A stretch of 64,000 nt of DNA from the NCBI GenBank assembly GCA_008711295.1, contig VUYV01000178.1:565322-629321 (forward strand). The letters run 5' to 3'. Positions 38,701 through 52,753 of this stretch are shown here, piece by piece. A program made the translations under genes and the position numbers. Every line of letters begins with the position of its first letter. Position 1 is the stretch's first letter. A model generated the notes under the pieces. The model had not been told where the DNA came from and did no database searches. It saw only the letters and a list, made by a program, of their open reading frames with translations. This DNA is from Anarhynchus alexandrinus. Taxonomy: Eukaryota; Chordata; Aves; Charadriiformes; Charadriidae.

Positions 38701-41700
38701 GTCAGGGGCTCCCAAATGTACGGTGGTATGAGTATCATAGGAACAGAAAAAACAAATACTGTCTGAACAGCTGAACGCTCCCCTGAGCATATGGACTCAA
38801 ACAGGGACTGGTGCTGCCAGATCCATCAGCGACGAAAGCAGCAGGCAAGGCGAGTTCTAAGTAAAACGGCGATATTAATAAAAAACCTCCACAGAGCTTC
38901 ATTAAACCCAGAACTTGGAGACAACTCAGTATCAGAAGCAACTAAAACTTATTTAATTTGATTACTCCAAAACCAGTGTTTGGTTTTGTTCCTTTTATAA
39001 ATGTGTATTTCAGTGTGTCATATCTATCTTCATCCTTCCTGATATGCTTAGAAGTAGAGGAGTACTTTCAAAACCATCTGAACACTCGTAAAGGGATCTG
39101 CAGGATTTAATCAAAAGTTAACTACAACTACCTGTAAGAAAGACCCTTCTTTAGAAAAGTGATGGTGAATATTATTTTTAGTTCAATAATTATTCATCTG
39201 ATTATTTAAATAATTGTAAGGATCAAAACCATGAAAAAATTGTCTGCAGAATTAGGACTTAGGCAAACATCAGATGTTGAATCTCTTCTACGCTCACTTA
39301 GGAAAGACTTTCTTCAAAAAGTAATTCCTGCCTCATCGACTGGTAGGCTTTGTTTAAGGCTTATGTTGAGAGTACGGTATGTCATCTGCTTTTTAAGTAC
39401 TATATTTTGTTATTGCCTCTTAGAGAATCTAGTCAGCACGGGCATGCATTCCAAAAGCTGCAATACTGAAAAATAAATATCAGAGAATCTGTTTTCTGAA
39501 AAACGTGGCTATAAATGGAGAGAAGGAGAACAACCGTTAGCTTCACTAAAGCACTCGCAATTTTTGGAAGATGAACAAAATGGGATTACACCTGTCAGCT
39601 TTCTTAGTTAGCTTGAGAACGTCAATTTATTCTGTCTTTTCAGAAATAACATGAGAAAGCACTGAGAGCTCTGACAGTTCGTGGAGAATACTTACTGAGC
39701 CAGCGGGGAATAGCAGCACTGCGAACATGGAATCTTCCACAGATAACAATCTGGATAACAAACTTCTTTTTGGCAGTTGTGAATATAAGAACAAAATAAA
39801 TTATGACACATATCCCAAACAACAAAACTTGCAGAATCTAAACAGTTAAAGAAAGTGTTAAGAAAAAGATTTTTTTCCCACTACTTTATTTTTGCGGTAT
39901 TGTTTTTCCAAGGGGAAATTGTGAAAGTACCTAGCAAATGCTTGGCCTGGAGATAACTGATACTCCTTTTCACTTCGCTTAAATCTACTTAAACATTTTC
40001 CAGGTTTTGGCACATTTATTTACTAATATTAGACAGGCTGTAAATATTTTGAAGGAAAAAACCAACATTTTCTGTGTTGACATCTTAATTGGCCCGTTAC
40101 ATATCCCCAGAGCAGGATGCCAACAAGTTTCCTGCGCGTTTAGCAGTGGGCGAGGCGCTGCGCCCGCTCTCGGGCTGCCGACAGGCACCGCGGTGCCCGG
40201 CACGGCGCGAGTCCCGGCCTCGAACCCTTTTGCGGGGGCGGAGATTCGATGGACTAATTTTTAATGTTCTTTAAACTGAATTCAAGAACACGTTCTTTAG
40301 TAGTTTGGCTGAGGAAAGAAAAAGTGTCTAAGGATTTCATTAATTCAGTTTCTAATGCAAGGCTAAATTAGAAGGACATAACAAAACGTCGCTCCATTTA
40401 AAGGGGGATAAGAGGATTGCTGAGGTGTCACTGCACCACTGGCCTCGTGAGGGGAAATTAGCTGGGTTTCAAAACTGACCTGTTTCTGAATAGTTTTTGC
40501 CTTCCTGCTTCCCCGAAGCTCAGCGGAGGTACTTGAATTTTACCAATGAATTCATTATGTTTGGATGCTTTTTTATACATTTAAAATGGTATCTGTAATT
40601 GATATCTTTTTAGTTTTTCGGTGTTAGAAAATGTTCCCATTACAAGCCGTAATAACTAGTATTTTGTGTATGAATAAAGTGGCAGGATATAACCTTCTTG
40701 GTACAGATGATTTTGATTAGAAAAAAAAAGATAAAGAGATAAAAGATAAAAAGTGTGCATTTACAGTCTTAAATTGCAGTAGCTAAATAGTACAATCAAT
40801 ATAATTAGCCAGGAAACTATTTACCTCTGACAAGTTAAGTGACAAATGACCCCTAACTCAAATAAAAATTTCTCATGGTGTCACAGATTCTTCAGTGGCT
40901 TTATTCAAGAAAATTAAGAAATACTTATGCCCACAGAACTCTAGTGAAATAAGTAAGTAGTAGGGTCTCAGGTGTTACAAATAGGAAAATGTTGAGGAGA
41001 TGGTCTGAAAGCTCTAGAATCACCTAAGGGCTCAGTTCCCAGGAAAAAGTTAATGGGAGCTGAGCTTCCAACTCACATTTATCTTTTTCGAGATATGTCT
41101 TTGATGGCTTTTCCAAGACAAAAGAATGGTTCATCTGTGATGAAAATTTAAGAATCCCCAGTTCAGTCTACTAAGCCACATCTTCTCCAACTTTCTTATG
41201 TTTTTTCTTTCATTTCCATGCATGTATGCACATGGGATGCACGCGCAAAGGAGTCCTTGCACAGAACACATGGCTTAAAAATTTGCTTTCCTGAAGTATT
41301 CTTACTAATGATTGTTGGGGTGGACAGACCACCTTTTTCCCCAAACCTTGGCAGGTGCTAGAGATTTGGAAAGGTAGGTAATTATTGAAAGGGTGCTGTA
41401 ATTTTAATATACATTTGGTTCTAATGCTGTATTTTTAATTTGGAGAAGCCTTGAGGTGTTTATTAAATTGCAAAATACTTCAGAGACTCAGTTCTTATTA
41501 AAATGAACCCTGAAAGGACAGCTTAGTAATGGATCTTTACAAACACAATAACTGAAATATATAACATGAGGAGAGCTGTTATGATGACTGTTTCCATAAC
41601 AGCACACATCTCCAGTAAGGTCCACAATGACACAGGATACTGTTTCTATGGTAATAGAATGTCTTAGCCTCAAGGATGCTCAGCAATCCGTTATGAAAAG

Positions 41701-41786
41701 TAGGAATTAATATTTTAGATTAAAGGGACTTCCCTGTTTACACTGATCTGTGTCTAGCCACTTGTTGTCACCTTTTTCTTATACCT

Positions 41787-41822
41787 AGATTGTAAACTGT
41801 TCAGGTCGGGGACTCTCTTTAG
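41787..41822 (+). repeat. Possible ancient SINE/LINE tail remnant
   Basis: AGATTGTAAACTGTTCAGGT followed by CGGGGACTCTC resembles the widespread amniote tail motif AGATTGTAAGCTC..GGGCAGGGACT. The family cannot be assigned and the match is short. Confidence 0.35.
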
Positions 41823-43668
41823 CCTGTTTTTCTAAAGCAATAGGTGGTATCTAGCCATTCTCTCTGTCCTCCTCTTACAACTTTTGAAACTGTTGGTTAA
41901 TTTTAAGCAAGTTAGACTGTGGGACCGGTACGCATCTACTGACCGGGACGCAGCAGACAGAGTGCCGAAAGCCACACTGGTGGCAGCACCGGTAGAAGTC
42001 CATAGGGTAAGTTCAGGTGCCTTCTGTTTGTCCTGCGGCTTGGCCAGGCAGCCAGGACTGGGGGTGCTCCTAATGCGGGGACGCGGGGCGAGCCCTGCTG
42101 GGCCTGAGGCCAGGAGGAAACGGGGACACCAGAAAGGAAGGGTGAGGGTACAGAACAGGCATTTACGGTGCTTTGTAGACACTTCGAATAGGCAAGCAAA
42201 CTGTAACAAATAAACCAGAAGCGTTAGCAGACGTCAGGGCAACAATTTCAGCGTGGCAGGAGCGTGCACGCAGACACAGCAGACAGACACACAGATCAGA
42301 CTGTCGAGGAGTTTCAGTTTTTGTCTTCAGAAAAAGTGAGTTATGCCCCTGCTAAGTAATACCAGTTCTTAGCAACACTGGTGCTCTCAATTCTTTGTGC
42401 TTTTTCCATGTTCCTGTATCCAGCGTGCTAACTATTTGGCTGTAAAAATTCTCTCAGATTATTCTTCTGGGGTCAAATTTCCAAAAGACCGGTGATGTGT
42501 TAGACGGTGGGGTTAACACCTCGCAGTTTCACAACAGAACCTTTGCAGGACCCCACCAGAAATCAAAACTAATACAACTAAAAAGCAGACTACTAATTTC
42601 AGCTCATACTTTGTGCCAAGACGAAGGCATTTTGGGACAGGTGTTTGGAAATTCAGCTTGTGCCAAATAGATGCTCATTCAGTACAGATGTGGTCAGGGA
42701 AACTTCCAATTAAAAGTTAACTGTCACAGTTCATTGTGGTTATTTAAGGAATCCTTAGCAACTTGTAACAGACGAACAAACAGGCTAAATCTCCACCGTT
42801 TGCATATAACTTATTAGCATGGACAGAAAACCACATTGAAACATAAGAACAGATTGCCCCTTCTTGCAAAGAATTCAGTGACAGGCTGGAGTACCACGTA
42901 CGGAGTCTGAGTCTGGGCGCAGCGAGGGTTTGGGTGCTGAAGACACGTCTTAGCATGTACCCAGTATTTCAGGACAAGGAGATAACAAATGTTAATAGCT
43001 GAAAAACTGCTGATACAGTTTTGGTGTCTGGTTTTGAAAATCAGAGCCATTAATGGTGTCAATAAATTGCAAAAAGTCACGGTAATCCAATTACTGCTAT
43101 TTTAAAACACTAAGGTTCCTTTGTAGCTATGGAAACAGAAACGCAGACATTAATGAGCAAGAGGGAAAAAAAAGGGTGTTTCCTTGACAACAGATAAAAG
43201 CATAGCTCCATGAAACCCAAAGGAGCGAATGACAGAAATACCTTTTACCATGACACACAACTGAAATACAAGTCCAGTGCAATCACATACTTCACTCTGC
43301 CACGAAGCTACACATACTCTTTTCACACAACCACTCCCCATCGTTACAGTGAAGTTACGCAGTGGCATGAGGCATTCTGTATGTTTCCTCGATCGTCGCC
43401 ATGAGGGTAAGAATTCAAACGGCATGTAAAAGCCCGTGGTAAGAACTGGAACACTTCTGTGGCATGCGCGGCGCAGATGAGTGTTGTATGCAGCGTGCCG
43501 AAAGAGCTGTCCGGACAACAGGCGCGAGAGGTGAGCGGTGGGTGCGGACCCTGAGACTGCCCGCGCGCTTTGCCCCTCTGCAGAAAGCTAACCGGGCAGG
43601 GTGGGCACGACCAGCTCACAGCCACCTGTCAGAGCACAGCTGTGATGCAGTGCATCCTAAATTCTGTG

Positions 43669-43690
43669 CACACACACACACACACACACA
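43669..43690. repeat. (CA)11 microsatellite
   Basis: Eleven uninterrupted CA units followed by CTATATAC. A likely length-variable locus. Confidence 0.95.
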
Positions 43691-46600
43691 CTATATACAT
43701 AGCACCTCTTTTCCCAGTGAAAAACTGTGTAAATATTAGGCAGGATTATGACACAGAAAGGGACAGAAGGAGCGTGCAACTTTAACTTAATTATGATCAC
43801 TTGAAATTTAACTGGCACAAAATCCAGAAATATTTTTGTCAGAGGAACTCAACATTGTTCAAAGACAATAAAATAAGAGAGGAATTGTGATAGAGGTAAA
43901 TAAGAGGACACCAGTAAGATTACAGGGCTGCTTTCCAGTGGATAGCATACACCATAATAGAATATTGATATGTAAAATAATTTAATGAAATTAATAAATA
44001 GAAGAGTTATTTGGCAAATTTCCTATAGGCATTTTGGAAGAACTGAATCTTCAAAACAAGGTCTTCCTTCAACTCTATCCAGCTTATGGTACTAAGAGCA
44101 TCCCTTCATAGTGGGAAGGAAAGTATATTAATCAGTTCAAAATCCCAAATTGTTTTGTGTCTGTAGCAATAAAGAGCTGGATCCTAAGCTACAAGAATGT
44201 AGGGTTTCCTTGACAACATGTTGAGAAAAACCACAACTACATAAAAGCTTATCGAGAAAATTTAAAAAAATATAGTTGAGTTGGCTGAATGGTGTGGAAC
44301 ATGGAACCCACGTGACTGGCACTGGTCTGGGGCCATGGTGACAGGAATGCTGTTTCTACAGTTCCAGTTATTGGTGCTTCCTCCTACTGTTTTGACACTG
44401 AGTCGGTTCAAATGATCAATGACCCTGTCAAATTCTAGTCTCATTTTCTGTAAAGGACATTTAAGTTAGTGTAGCTGGTGGCTTTTAGAGCATTTCTGAA
44501 TACTATCAGAAGTTGTGAAGTTATCTGGTTTTCTATGACAAATAAGAAAAAGATGGAAAAATTAGTCTGTCTATACTCTAGTCTATACTCTAGTTTGTGC
44601 ACGTGTAAAACACAGATAACCTTCTGAGTTGAAGCAACTGTTCCTCTGAAAGCTACATTGCTTTCAAGAGCATCATAATTGTAATTACTCATATTTATGA
44701 TGTGACATGCCTGAAAATACTGTAGCTTATTACTCCAGCAATCTAAAAGATCTTGAAAGACCCTTTATATTCCTCCTGCAAAACATCTATTTTGTAGAAG
44801 AGGCATCATAACGTCCTCCACTTTTTAACCTCTTAACTGTCAGCAAAAGAATGACTTGAGCAAGGAGCTCTCTTCGTTACCCCCCCTCACGTGGTACTTT
44901 AGAAGCAAAGCTGGACTCACATATCTGCTTTTCCTCTCAGCTCTGCTAAGTGTTTCCTTGGCTTGTAGACTGTCCCTGTGAATTAATCCATAAAACAGTC
45001 CTGCACCAGACATGCTTATGCTGAATTAATACTAAAAACCCAAACTAAATAAAACCCCAAATCAACCCTGTATGATGATTCAGCATTTAGAGCCTTACCT
45101 AAAACACATTAAATCTAAATTTGGAAAAAAGGTCTGTGGGATTTGAATGGAGGAAGGTTTGAGGGTAGCTTTCCGTTGGTTTTTTTTTTTTTCCTTCGGG
45201 TGAGTATCTACACGTACAGCCCTGCTGTTGGGGTGTGAAAATAACCAAGCACTTTAAAGATGAAATTCAATTCTTAGTGAAACACTTAGGTTGTATGCAC
45301 AGCCAGCTGAACCCTTTCATTTTTGTGATTGCCTTAGCATTTTCTCAGCAGCCCTTGGGTCTTTTCCCTATGGGATCTATTACTTTTGCCTTGTGTTTTA
45401 GTTTTTTCCCTTGTACTGGCATTTCTTTGGCAAGTAGACCCACGTTTGCTTCTAATGAAGTTGTGTCTCTCACTTTTGCAGTTCAAGCACATTTTTGTCT
45501 TTAAATTGTTTCTCTTGGACCTTTTTTTTGGTATGGCCTGACCAATACGTGAGGGTTACACTCCTCTTCAGGGTGGCAGTTCTTGCTGTCTCAACAAAAT
45601 ATACCAAAGTGTCAGATGAATCTTAGTAGTTATTATGCAGTATTGATCTGAGGGTAATAGTTGGCTGTCCAATTTCCTAGAACGCCTTCATTCCTCCTGC
45701 TTTGAATATTTTTTTTAATATTCAAAATTTTTCAGGTTTTGAATACTTGCTTTAAAAGATTCTGTAAATTTCCAGACTTGTGATCTTTGTGGGAAAAAAA
45801 TCACGTTCAGTGCTATGGTGGAAATGTGCCTTTGGTCAAATGAAAGTTGTGTAGGCAACCATGACTTCTGTACGTTCAAACTTAAGAGTTCACCTCTATG
45901 AAAGAAATACTGCTATTTGTGATAACAGACAGCAATACTACGTAACGCTTCCTCAGGGGGATTAGTCCTCAGAGGAGGATTAGTTGCATTTCGACATTCC
46001 AGATGTTACTTTATCTGCAGCAAAGTGGCCAATACCATGGCAGAAATGAGGAATGCTGCAGTGACTCGGAAATGCGACCACTACAGAGTCACTATATGTA
46101 GTTGTCCATGACATACTGAGACAAAAATGAGTGACATATACCTTTCACAGTTACTGCTTCAGGCTGTGTATTTTGTTACTACACTTTTCAAACTGGATCG
46201 AGAAAATTGTGATTAGTATTTTTTAAAAAATACAAATTTTAGTAAAAGATTCAAATGATACTACTCATTAATAATGCACAGTGTTTAACTGGGCAAAAGG
46301 TGCCTTCACTGAGCAGACAGTACACAAAGACTAATTTAGAGTTTAGAGAATGACAAAGTAATAAAAAAAGGTAAAAATCTGTCTTTTTTACTTCTATACC
46401 CAGAAAAAAATTACAGCGCTAGGAAAATTACCAGTTTCCCTGAATTGATTTAAGCAATTTCAGTTTGCCATCTACATCACGTTGTACAATTGCCCGCAGC
46501 CTGCATGAATGTAACCCTGCTGGGAGCCATATTTCTTTTCTCTCTAAACGTGCACTTTTCTGTATCAGCTGAGGCTACAGACATTTCTCTGGCAAAATTT

Positions 46601-49600
46601 TCATGGAGCTGACCTCAGCTGTTAGTTTATACATGAAAGAAGTATTTAAGCTTCTACCGTGGCTAGTAGCCAGACCCCACTTAACACCCAGTCAGCCTGT
46701 ACTTCTGTGTACTAGTGGTAATATCTCTTTGACAGTTTTACCAAATAGATATAGAATTAAAAGCAATTTTTCACTTACTGTAGCATGATTCATTGTTTAA
46801 CTACCTTTATCAGATTCTTTGCTGAAGGCTGGGATTAGTAGTCTGAAGTCCAGTCTTGCTGGTTTTGCTCACTCACGGCATTGCGCTGATCTGGTGCTCA
46901 GCTCGGGATCCTCCACGCCGGGGCTCTCGCCTGCTCGCTTCACGCCGCGGCCAGAGACGGGGTGAAGAATGGCCAGTGATACTGTGCACTAAACACCACT
47001 GTGGGCATCAGGCGGTGTCTCCTCTCTGTCCCATCCCCCTTTGCCTCTGTATCCCGTTGCCCTGCTTTTTATTGTCAGCAGAATACCAAATGCAAGGGAA
47101 ATCCTGTTTGATACCTGAAAAAATACACACCTAAACCATTACATTTGAGAGTGCATATGCCTTGCGTCCCAGCACGTGATTTTCAAGCTGAATGTCTTCT
47201 CTCATACATGCATGAAGATATGCATTTAACAAGTGCTAGTCCCTTACCATGATGGAGCAGCCAAGTCATAAAAGTTCCTTGAAGTTTTCAAGCTCCTTTC
47301 TAAAACTGTTTTGTCTCCGTTTCACTCTTTGGGGTCAAAAATATGTGTTCTCGCTTGTCTGACAAAAAACTTCCACCTGTCCCTCCCAAAACCAGTGTAA
47401 TCACAACCTTTTTGCAACCAATATTCACCTTCTCTTGTGCCAGCAGTTCTATTTTAGCTATCTCATTCCCCGTGACGCTGCAGAGAACAGCCCCTTTGTC
47501 TCACTCCTGGGGGTCTCCTTTATGTCCAGTAGTGCCAGCAAACCTTCAAGTCTGGTTTCTGTCTGGCTTGGGTAAGCCTGATGCACTGCTAGACCACTGC
47601 CCAGAAACAGGCTGCCGGGATGTCCCCTTTTCCTTGGCTGTGTCCTGTGCAATATTCATGGGAGTAGTCATGGTGTAGGATTTCCTACCTGGCCGGCTGT
47701 GGAGGGGCAGCTCTCTCTGTCGTACCACGCTACTCCGTGCTCCCAAGGTTTGCGTACCTATTCGGCATGTTCAAGAGCAGAAATATAGGTGTCCTCTGAA
47801 GACTTTTACTGTGGAAACCTGGATGCCTTTTGGAATACATGGTCTTGTAGGCTAATTAAAAAATAGCAGCAAAAATCATAACAAAATATTCTCACTATGT
47901 AAAATAAAAAACCTTCCTAAATACTTAATTTCCCTTTTTAAATTTAGAGGCTGAGGAATAAACTTGACTGCATTACATCTGCTAAGTTAAAAAAAACCCC
48001 AACCAACCAACAAACAAACCTTAGAAAAAGATAAAAGAAAAAATGTAATAATTTTTCATTTGTGCCTGATGGGGTTGTGTTTTTTTTTTTTTTTTTAACT
48101 GTTTGCAAATCTTCAGTGTAATGGTTTGAAACCCAGTCGTGTCATTTCTTTACGCCCACACACAGAGCTGCAGTAGTGCAGACACCGTAGCAGGCAAACC
48201 ATATTACCAGCATCGGCCATTAAAACTCTTCCCACACCAAGCGTGGGCTGACTTCACCCCCTCCTCTCTTTGCACACACCCCACCACCCACCCGTCAGTT
48301 TCCAAATGCTTAAAAAAAAGAGAAGAGAAAGACACTGAAAAAAGAAAACAGGATGCTTCTTTTGTTTCAACGCTATTCCAGAGAGACCTGAACCTCTCCA
48401 CCTGCCTGTGAATTGGCCACCTAAAGGTTAGCAAGTGTTTTGTTACCATTTTATATAGACAGAGATATAATTAAGACAGAAATTTTAAAGTTATAATTTT
48501 TTTCATGTGATCGTTCTTTCACTTAGCAATGAGAAAGATTTTTTCCTAAAACACAAAGCATTTTAGTACTGGCCCCACTTCTGTTTTTAAGAGGGCTTTA
48601 ATCAGTATTTTTTCATCATTTAGTCCAACCTCCTAAACTTTAAATATGGATTAGGGTTATTATTTTTCTGTTAGAGCAACCTGTTGATTACAGACTGCTG
48701 GCTGGAGGTTGTTAACTCTTTACTAACAAGGGACATGCACAGGAGTGAATTTGATGAAAGGACAAAAGAATGGAAATCCTTTGAGGTTTTTAGATTTTGT
48801 AAGCAATACCAATCCTATTTTTTTTTCATTGTGAAGCCACCAACAGTGTTGCAAAACCAACAGATGTGTTAGATATGTTTCTTTTTAGAAAGAAGTGGCA
48901 TAAATTTAAAGTAAAGACATAATAAACTAGAAAGCATTTCGTATGACTGGAGCTGAGAAAAGTAGCAGCATAGACAGTAGAAGAGGAAATATTCTCTGAT
49001 ACAAATTGCATGGAGATCAAAAGGGCCAATACAATGTTTACTTACACACTAAAATATATTTTAGCTAACAATGTTCTTATTGATTTAAGCCTTTGGAATT
49101 TTTTATTTATGGATATTCAAGAAAAAGAGAATCAAAAAGGCAGAAAACTGTGTATTTATTAATGATCAAAGCATTTGGTGCTATTCTAGAATGAAGGAAA
49201 GGCATTACAGATCACATTCTTTTTAACAGGTTTTAATACTGTATTCTGGTACAGTGTTTACAAAAAAAATAATAATAAAAAAACCCTAATTCACTGATAT
49301 TACACAATTGTGGAAGTACAGTATCAAAAATATTTGTCCTTAAGATATGGTACAAGAATTTCAAAGTTTGATCAGGGTGTTTTCTAGTTGCTTTCTACCC
49401 CCATAACAGAGGAAGCAGCACAAAACTTCAGGAACAATGACTTCTTAACTAATAGCAAGATTTCCCAAAGTCAGAATTTGAACAGGAAATGTGATCATTG
49501 AAAGATTATGAGGGTGTCAGAAGATTAGGGAATTGCCCATTTTCATCCTAATTCTGCAGGGGGCTGAGGCTCTCAGCTTTGTTGGCAAGGTTGTGAGCAG

Positions 49601-50577
49601 CCTGCACGCTGCTGGTGGAACCTGCAGTCTTGTAAGATCAGCTACATCCCTTCAGAACAAGTGAAAAGGTGAAGTCAGTTCTGTTATGAGACATTTCAAG
49701 GTATGAAGTCAAACTGAGAAACAAGCAAAGGCAGATATAGTTGAAAACAAGATTAACGGTAATTTTTGGCTAATCAGGAAATGTATCAGTTCCATTTTGC
49801 TAGTTTGTATTAAGGTCTAGAAAGCGCCAGAATTAGGGTACGCTCATAAACGTCTCCGTCAAACGGGTAGTGTTTAAAGCACCTGCACAAAATTTATTTC
49901 AGACCCTATGGTTCACTATTACCTTATTATACTAATATTTAAGTAGAAGTTTTGTCTAGTCAATCAAGGGAGTTCTTCCCAAAGAGCGGCACCTCGTGCT
50001 AGCCGCCAGTGGCAGACCAGCAACTGGAAATGATAATTCCGGTATCTGTATCTTCTGCTGACAGTCAGATATTGTGTGCTGTTCTCAGCATCATTGTCCT
50101 CATAGGAAAAATTAATAGTTAACAATCCTATAAGATACTTCCTTTTCATTTAAGTTTGTAAAGTACTTTAAAACACATAGTTGATAGGATCTTTGAAGGC
50201 TATTTCCTTTTTAGCATAGGAAGCATGCTTATTGCTACTTTCACTCGATAACATCCTTGACTAAACCCCTGTAGGTGTCTTCGAAGGGCACAGGGTTTTA
50301 GACACCCGGGACAGAGCCCTTTCCGCAGATCCCTGGAACCTGGAATTGCATACCGATGGTACGTGGGCTTATCTCCCCAAATCCTGATTAAGACATGAAT
50401 TGAGAGCAAAGTGTGATACAGCACCGCATGCTCCCTACTGCGCAGTACCTGACAGGAGGCTTACCTTCATACGCAGGTCAACCTCATATTTTGCTGTACA
50501 TTGAGCCAACTGAAGTTAATTGGGTTTCTCCGAGCAGGGAAATGTTTTGAACTTAAATGAATATAAGTAATCTCGCA

Positions 50578-50730
50578 TAGAGATCCTGGAGAGGTGGTCG
50601 ATGCCCACAGCCTGTCAGTGTTTAAGAGGCATTTGGACAATGCCCTTAACAACATGATTTAACTTGTGTCAGCCCTGAATTAGTCAGGCAGTTGGACTAG
50701 ATGATCGCTGTAGGTCCCTTCCAACTGAAC
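50578..50730 (+). mobile_element. CR1 LINE 3' fragment
   Basis: Contains GCCTGTCAGTGTTTAAGAGG, CATTTGGACAATGCCCTTAA, CAGGCAGTTGGACTAGATGA and GGTCCCTTCCAACTGAA in the order of the 3' end of an avian CR1 copy, followed directly by the expanded terminal pentamer. About 150 bases remain. Confidence 0.85.
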
Positions 50731-50811
50731 TATTCTATTCTATTCTATTCTATTCTATTCTATTCTATTCTATTCTATTCCATTCCATTCCATTCCATTC
50801 CACTCCATTCC
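50731..50811 (+). repeat. (TATTC)10 / (CATTC)n microsatellite seeded by CR1 tail
   Basis: Ten perfect TATTC units (50731-50780), then four CATTC units, one CACTC and one CATTC. It grows directly from the 3' end of the CR1 fragment, whose terminal repeat is the likely seed. The CATTC part is one transition from TATTC. Confidence 0.95.
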
Positions 50812-50819
50812 AGATTCCA

Positions 50820-52740
50820 GCTTAGGAAGTGACAACCAAAAATAGATTGTTTAGAAAGAGAAAACAAAAATCACTTAATTTCAAATAGAGCAAATGCAGT
50901 GTAATACTGGTCCTCTGTATTAAGTGCGCAGTTCAAATTACTCCCAGCCACTCCAGCAGTCTGTTCATCCATGTGAATGGGAAGAATCACAGGATGCTGT
51001 GGAGTCAGTCTGATTCCAGAGCCACTTATTCAAGATTCAGAGATTTTAGATCAAGCTTCAAAAGATCCTTCTAAGCCCTGAAACCCATGTGATAGTGGCA
51101 AACATCCATGCAGTCACTTGCCTTAGTTGTAACTTGCTTTATTTAATTTTTGTTTCTTTAAGCCTCTCAGGATAAGTTGTTTACAGTTACAGCATTTAGA
51201 ATTAAATATGCTACTGAGTGTTTCAAATAATGATTTTTAAAAGCATATATATGTTTTAGAGCTCTTACTAGTTCTGGGATACTGCTGGAATTATTAGTAC
51301 TGTTTAAAATAAGTGTCCCTTTTAAGTAAGGTCATCTTAACTTAAAATAACAGGCAGTCTCAAAGTGGAATAAAATATAATGGACTTCAGACACGTCATA
51401 AAACTGAAGCGAAACTAATTTTGCCTGGTTATGTAAAATGCCCATAATCATCTGTTTGCATGATTTGATTCATCCCAGTATTCTATTATAAGATGTGCAT
51501 CTTTTTTTTCACTGTTACTTTGTTGACTGTAGCATGCAACAATCCTCCAGAAGATCTCACTTATATGTGAGAATCCATTCCTTTAGGAACGTATCTCCCA
51601 GTAGAGCCGAAGCCCGTTGCTGCATGTAGTTTTATCCATATGGAGAGAATGAGTCTGTGGCTCAGAAGCATGAGTCATTGTAAAGCAGTTCACAGTGTCA
51701 AGCAGTTTTCTAGATTCACTGATTTTAAGCGTGTGCAGTGCCATTACCAATTACTGGGAGCATTTCAGGGTATAATAGAAACTAGAAGGATTTTAAGCAA
51801 CAATACTAGGCACGGTTAGGAGCTTTTTTGTCCCCTGAATAACTAAATGACAGGCAAGAAAGACAGGAAGAATAAGAAAGAAATATTTCTCCAACTCCAA
51901 AATTAGAGGCCTACCAACACAGGGTCCAGAAACCAACGGAAAGCAGTCCAAACAGCAGGCAAAGCTCTCCAAGATGATACAGCTGAGTAGAATTGCCTCC
52001 GGCATTAGTCTGTCATCTGAATTACTAAAAGAAAGAGCTTCCCCTAAAGCGGATATTGGACAAAGAATCCAAACATCAGAGTTTCGCCGCTATCCGCTGT
52101 ACAAGGTACAGGCTGCCGCGCTCTCAGTCGGGCGGGTGCTCATCGCGGTGACTTATGACCAGATTAAAAGCTGCATCTTCCAAGGAATTCATACCGGCCA
52201 GATATGCTGATTTTGTAACATCATAGGGAATGCATAGTCCAGCTTGGGATTTACATTCTTTTAACATTTTCCCTCCTGGTTACCGCCCTCTGCCCCACCG
52301 CGGGGCACCGCTGGGAGCAGCTGGTGGGTAATACCCGCACTGGATGAGTTTAGCATTTCAAATGTAGCAAGTGGCTTCTCTCCACCATTCTTGCCTTTTC
52401 TAACACATTTTAAGAGATCTTTACTGTAAAGTTATAAGCAAATTACCTTTAGGGGTATAAAGAAAAAAATTCTACCGTTGTGTCAGTATATTTCACTGAA
52501 TGCTACAACTGAATGCAGTGTACCAAATGCCCACAATTTGAAGACAGCTGATTCTGTTTCTCGGTTCCTACATGAATAATGATAAAGGATACGAAGAGAC
52601 TGAAATGCTACTTCATTTTCTTCTGTTTCATCTCTTCCTGTTTTCTGAAGGTGGTTACTGTGACACCAATGTAAAAAAAAAAAAAAAGAAAAAACCCAAC
52701 TTCCTACTTCTACTCTGTTTCACGTCTTTGTCCTCGTTTC
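50820..52740. other. Intergenic DNA before the candidate exon
   Basis: No gene recognised. A small CpG-richer patch near 52,080-52,150 and another near 52,280-52,330 stand out from AT-rich flanks. Confidence 0.45.
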
Positions 52741-52753
52741 CCTGTGCTTGCAG

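Larger units (their letters stand above)
32721..50570. other. Intergenic DNA between PRELID3B and ZNF831, part 2
   Basis: About 18 kb of mostly AT-rich DNA with no recognised gene or RNA. It includes T or A homopolymers (35571-35586, 48080-48096), a CA microsatellite, an old SINE-like tail and GC-richer patches near 40,125-40,255, 41,930-42,130, 43,430-43,600 and 46,890-46,980. Numerous open frames are all short and lack motifs. Confidence 0.5.

Noticed and set aside
38700..38745. CAGGGGCTCCCAAA-like hAT terminal sequence
   Set aside because: Too short, no matching inverted end or target duplication found.
48608..48640. TTTAGTCCAACCTCC as a minus-strand CR1 piece
   Set aside because: Only about 15 bases match, below what I would call.
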